This document shows positions 9,354 through 10,340 of a DNA stretch of 10,340 nt, in pieces. The notes below the pieces were generated by a model. It was not told where the DNA came from and did not search any database. It worked only from the letters and a program-made list of their open reading frames with translations. How positions within the stretch are numbered: the stretch's first letter is position 1; each line of letters starts with the position of its first letter. Made by a program: the position numbers and the translations under genes. The stretch comes from Bacteroidales bacterium UBA5621 (GTDB lineage Bacteria; Bacteroidota; Bacteroidia; Bacteroidales; VadinHA17). Where the stretch lies: positions 1 through 10,340 of the forward strand of contig DIKJ01000223.1 of assembly GCA_002424525.1 (NCBI GenBank), read 5' to 3'.

Positions 9354-10340
9354 TAATATTTTTAACATCGTATGTGAATGGTCCCTTGGCCTTGGTGCTC
9401 AGGACCACCCTGGTAACTGAATTTGCTGCCAGCGTTATCGATGCAGGAGCGTTCTCAACTCCGTTGACAAGGGAGAATGGTATGTCCGACTTGTTAGTCA
9501 CTTCGAAGTAGATGCTTTTATCGGTCTGATAAAAGGGTTTGCTAACAGATATGCACTGGTTGAAAAAAGGTTTTGCATACTCCTCCTTCCCTGCAATAAT
9601 ATCCCTGAAATACGCAAGTGTCCTTCCTGCAAACATGGCTTCCCTGAGAGCGTCGTGGGTTCTTGCTTTGGAAAATACAAGAGTCATAGGCCTGTTAGTA
9701 TATTCTGGTTCCCTGTAGGACTCACTTATCACTCCATGGTTGTCGCTGTTGGCCAGAACAGCCAGGTTATGCTCTTTGCAGAATGTCATTACCAGGGGAT
9801 AATACTCGGTGGAGTTAAAGAATTCGATCCCGTGGAGCCATCCGTTCTTTATGAGCCTGTGATGCATTTCGTATAGTTTTGGTATTCCGTCGGGCTCCTG
9901 TGATCTCCATCCCGGGTGGTTCCAGTGGATGAAAGCGCCCTGTTCAATCGCAGCGGCAAACGCATCCCACACCGAATCCAGTGCAATCAGGGATGCATCT
10001 TTGATAAAGAGAGCATTGAAGTGCCCCGGAGGCATCGGCCTTGTTATCTCAGTGCCCTTCACCAGTATGATGTTATAGTCTCTGGCGGTATTCTCAGCAA
10101 TTTTCCATGATGCATTATGATCGGTCGGCATATAATCCTTATGGGGCAGGTATTCCAGGTGATCAGTTATAGCTATTGCATCGAGTCCGTCGCGGAAAGC
10201 TTCTCCAACCCTTACGGTCGGCCATACATTGCCATCGGAGAAGACGGTATGAAGATGGAAGTCACATTTAAGGGTAACATATCCCGGAAGGTCCGGCACG
10301 TTAATGATCTTCTTCTGTCCGTTTACACCAAAACTGATTG
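9307..10340 (-). CDS. PHP-domain phosphodiesterase, Sb-PDE-like (5' end outside window)
   Basis: The frame is open to the right edge, so the true start lies outside. The GTG at 10299 is unlikely to be the start because coherent sequence (QKKIINVPDLPGYV) runs through it; a signal peptide may lie further upstream. The PHP metal-binding set is visible, numbered from that GTG: HLH (15-17), DH in ITDHLEY (46-47), Glu in KGTEIT (84), His in PPGHFNA (93), WNHPG (126-130, His 128) and NSDNHG (184-189). This points to a metal-dependent phosphoesterase. The segment around FHLHTVFSDGNVWPTVRV resembles proteins named Sb-PDE family phosphodiesterase, after a Sphingobium organophosphate diesterase; I recognise this by memory, not by search. 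The last 80 or so residues look like a beta-sandwich that follows the catalytic domain. The natural substrate is unknown. The gene converges on the SIS gene with a 47-bp coding overlap. Confidence 0.9.
   Translation of the reverse strand, partial: ISFGVNGQKKIINVPDLPGYVTLKCDFHLHTVFSDGNVWPTVRVGEAFRDGLDAIAITDHLEYLPHKDYMPTDHNASWKIAENTARDYNIILVKGTEITRPMPPGHFNALFIKDASLIALDSVWDAFAAAIEQGAFIHWNHPGWRSQEPDGIPKLYEMHHRLIKNGWLHGIEFFNSTEYYPLVMTFCKEHNLAVLANSDNHGVISESYREPEYTNRPMTLVFSKARTHDALREAMFAGRTLAYFRDIIAGKEEYAKPFFNQCISVSKPFYQTDKSIYFEVTNKSDIPFSLVNGVENAPASITLAANSVTRVVLSTKAKGPFTYDVKNIITGEDSVLKVELNLK

Overview
The window looks like a chromosomal piece of an anaerobic or facultative Bacteroidota (Bacteroidales/Marinilabiliales-like) genome. 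Three things point there. The protein repertoire fits: an anaerobic sulfatase maturase, a lipoprotein LacZ-type GH2 enzyme, formate-tetrahydrofolate ligase and a secreted-type PHP phosphodiesterase. The leaders are A/T-rich and lack Shine-Dalgarno sequences. At least one intergenic region carries a TTTG-N19-TAnnTTT promoter of the Bacteroidota type. No phage, transposase, tRNA, rRNA or CRISPR is visible.

Layout from left to right. At 1-1110 (+) is an anaerobic sulfatase-maturating radical SAM enzyme whose first codons lie outside the window. It converges on a dienelactone-hydrolase-family protein with a Tat-like leader (1163-2020, -). Divergent from that is a complete formate-tetrahydrofolate ligase (fhs, 2121-3791, +). 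A 91-bp gap with a possible weak hairpin and a good promoter candidate leads to a large lipoprotein beta-galactosidase (3883-7113, +). The next 179 bp hold a cluster of CTCYGTGT units with an inverted counterpart. A 686-residue double-SIS protein follows (7293-9353, +); it resembles animal glucokinase regulatory protein (GCKR) and is related to MurQ. Its last 47 bp overlap tail to tail with a PHP-domain phosphodiesterase (9307 to the right edge, -), whose N-terminus is outside the window.

Functionally this looks like accessory carbohydrate metabolism next to housekeeping C1 metabolism. The lipoprotein galactosidase would release galactose from glycans in the periplasm or at the cell surface. 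The sulfatase maturase would activate sulfatases encoded elsewhere, so sulfated galactose-containing glycans are a plausible but unproven substrate. The SIS protein may sense or process a sugar phosphate in the cytoplasm. The genes do not form one obvious operon: strands alternate and the gaps are sizeable.

I see no clear new defence or mobile system. The most interesting items are the bacterial GCKR-like double-SIS protein and its altered MurQ active-site segment, the CTCYGTGT repeat cluster, and the 47-bp convergent coding overlap.
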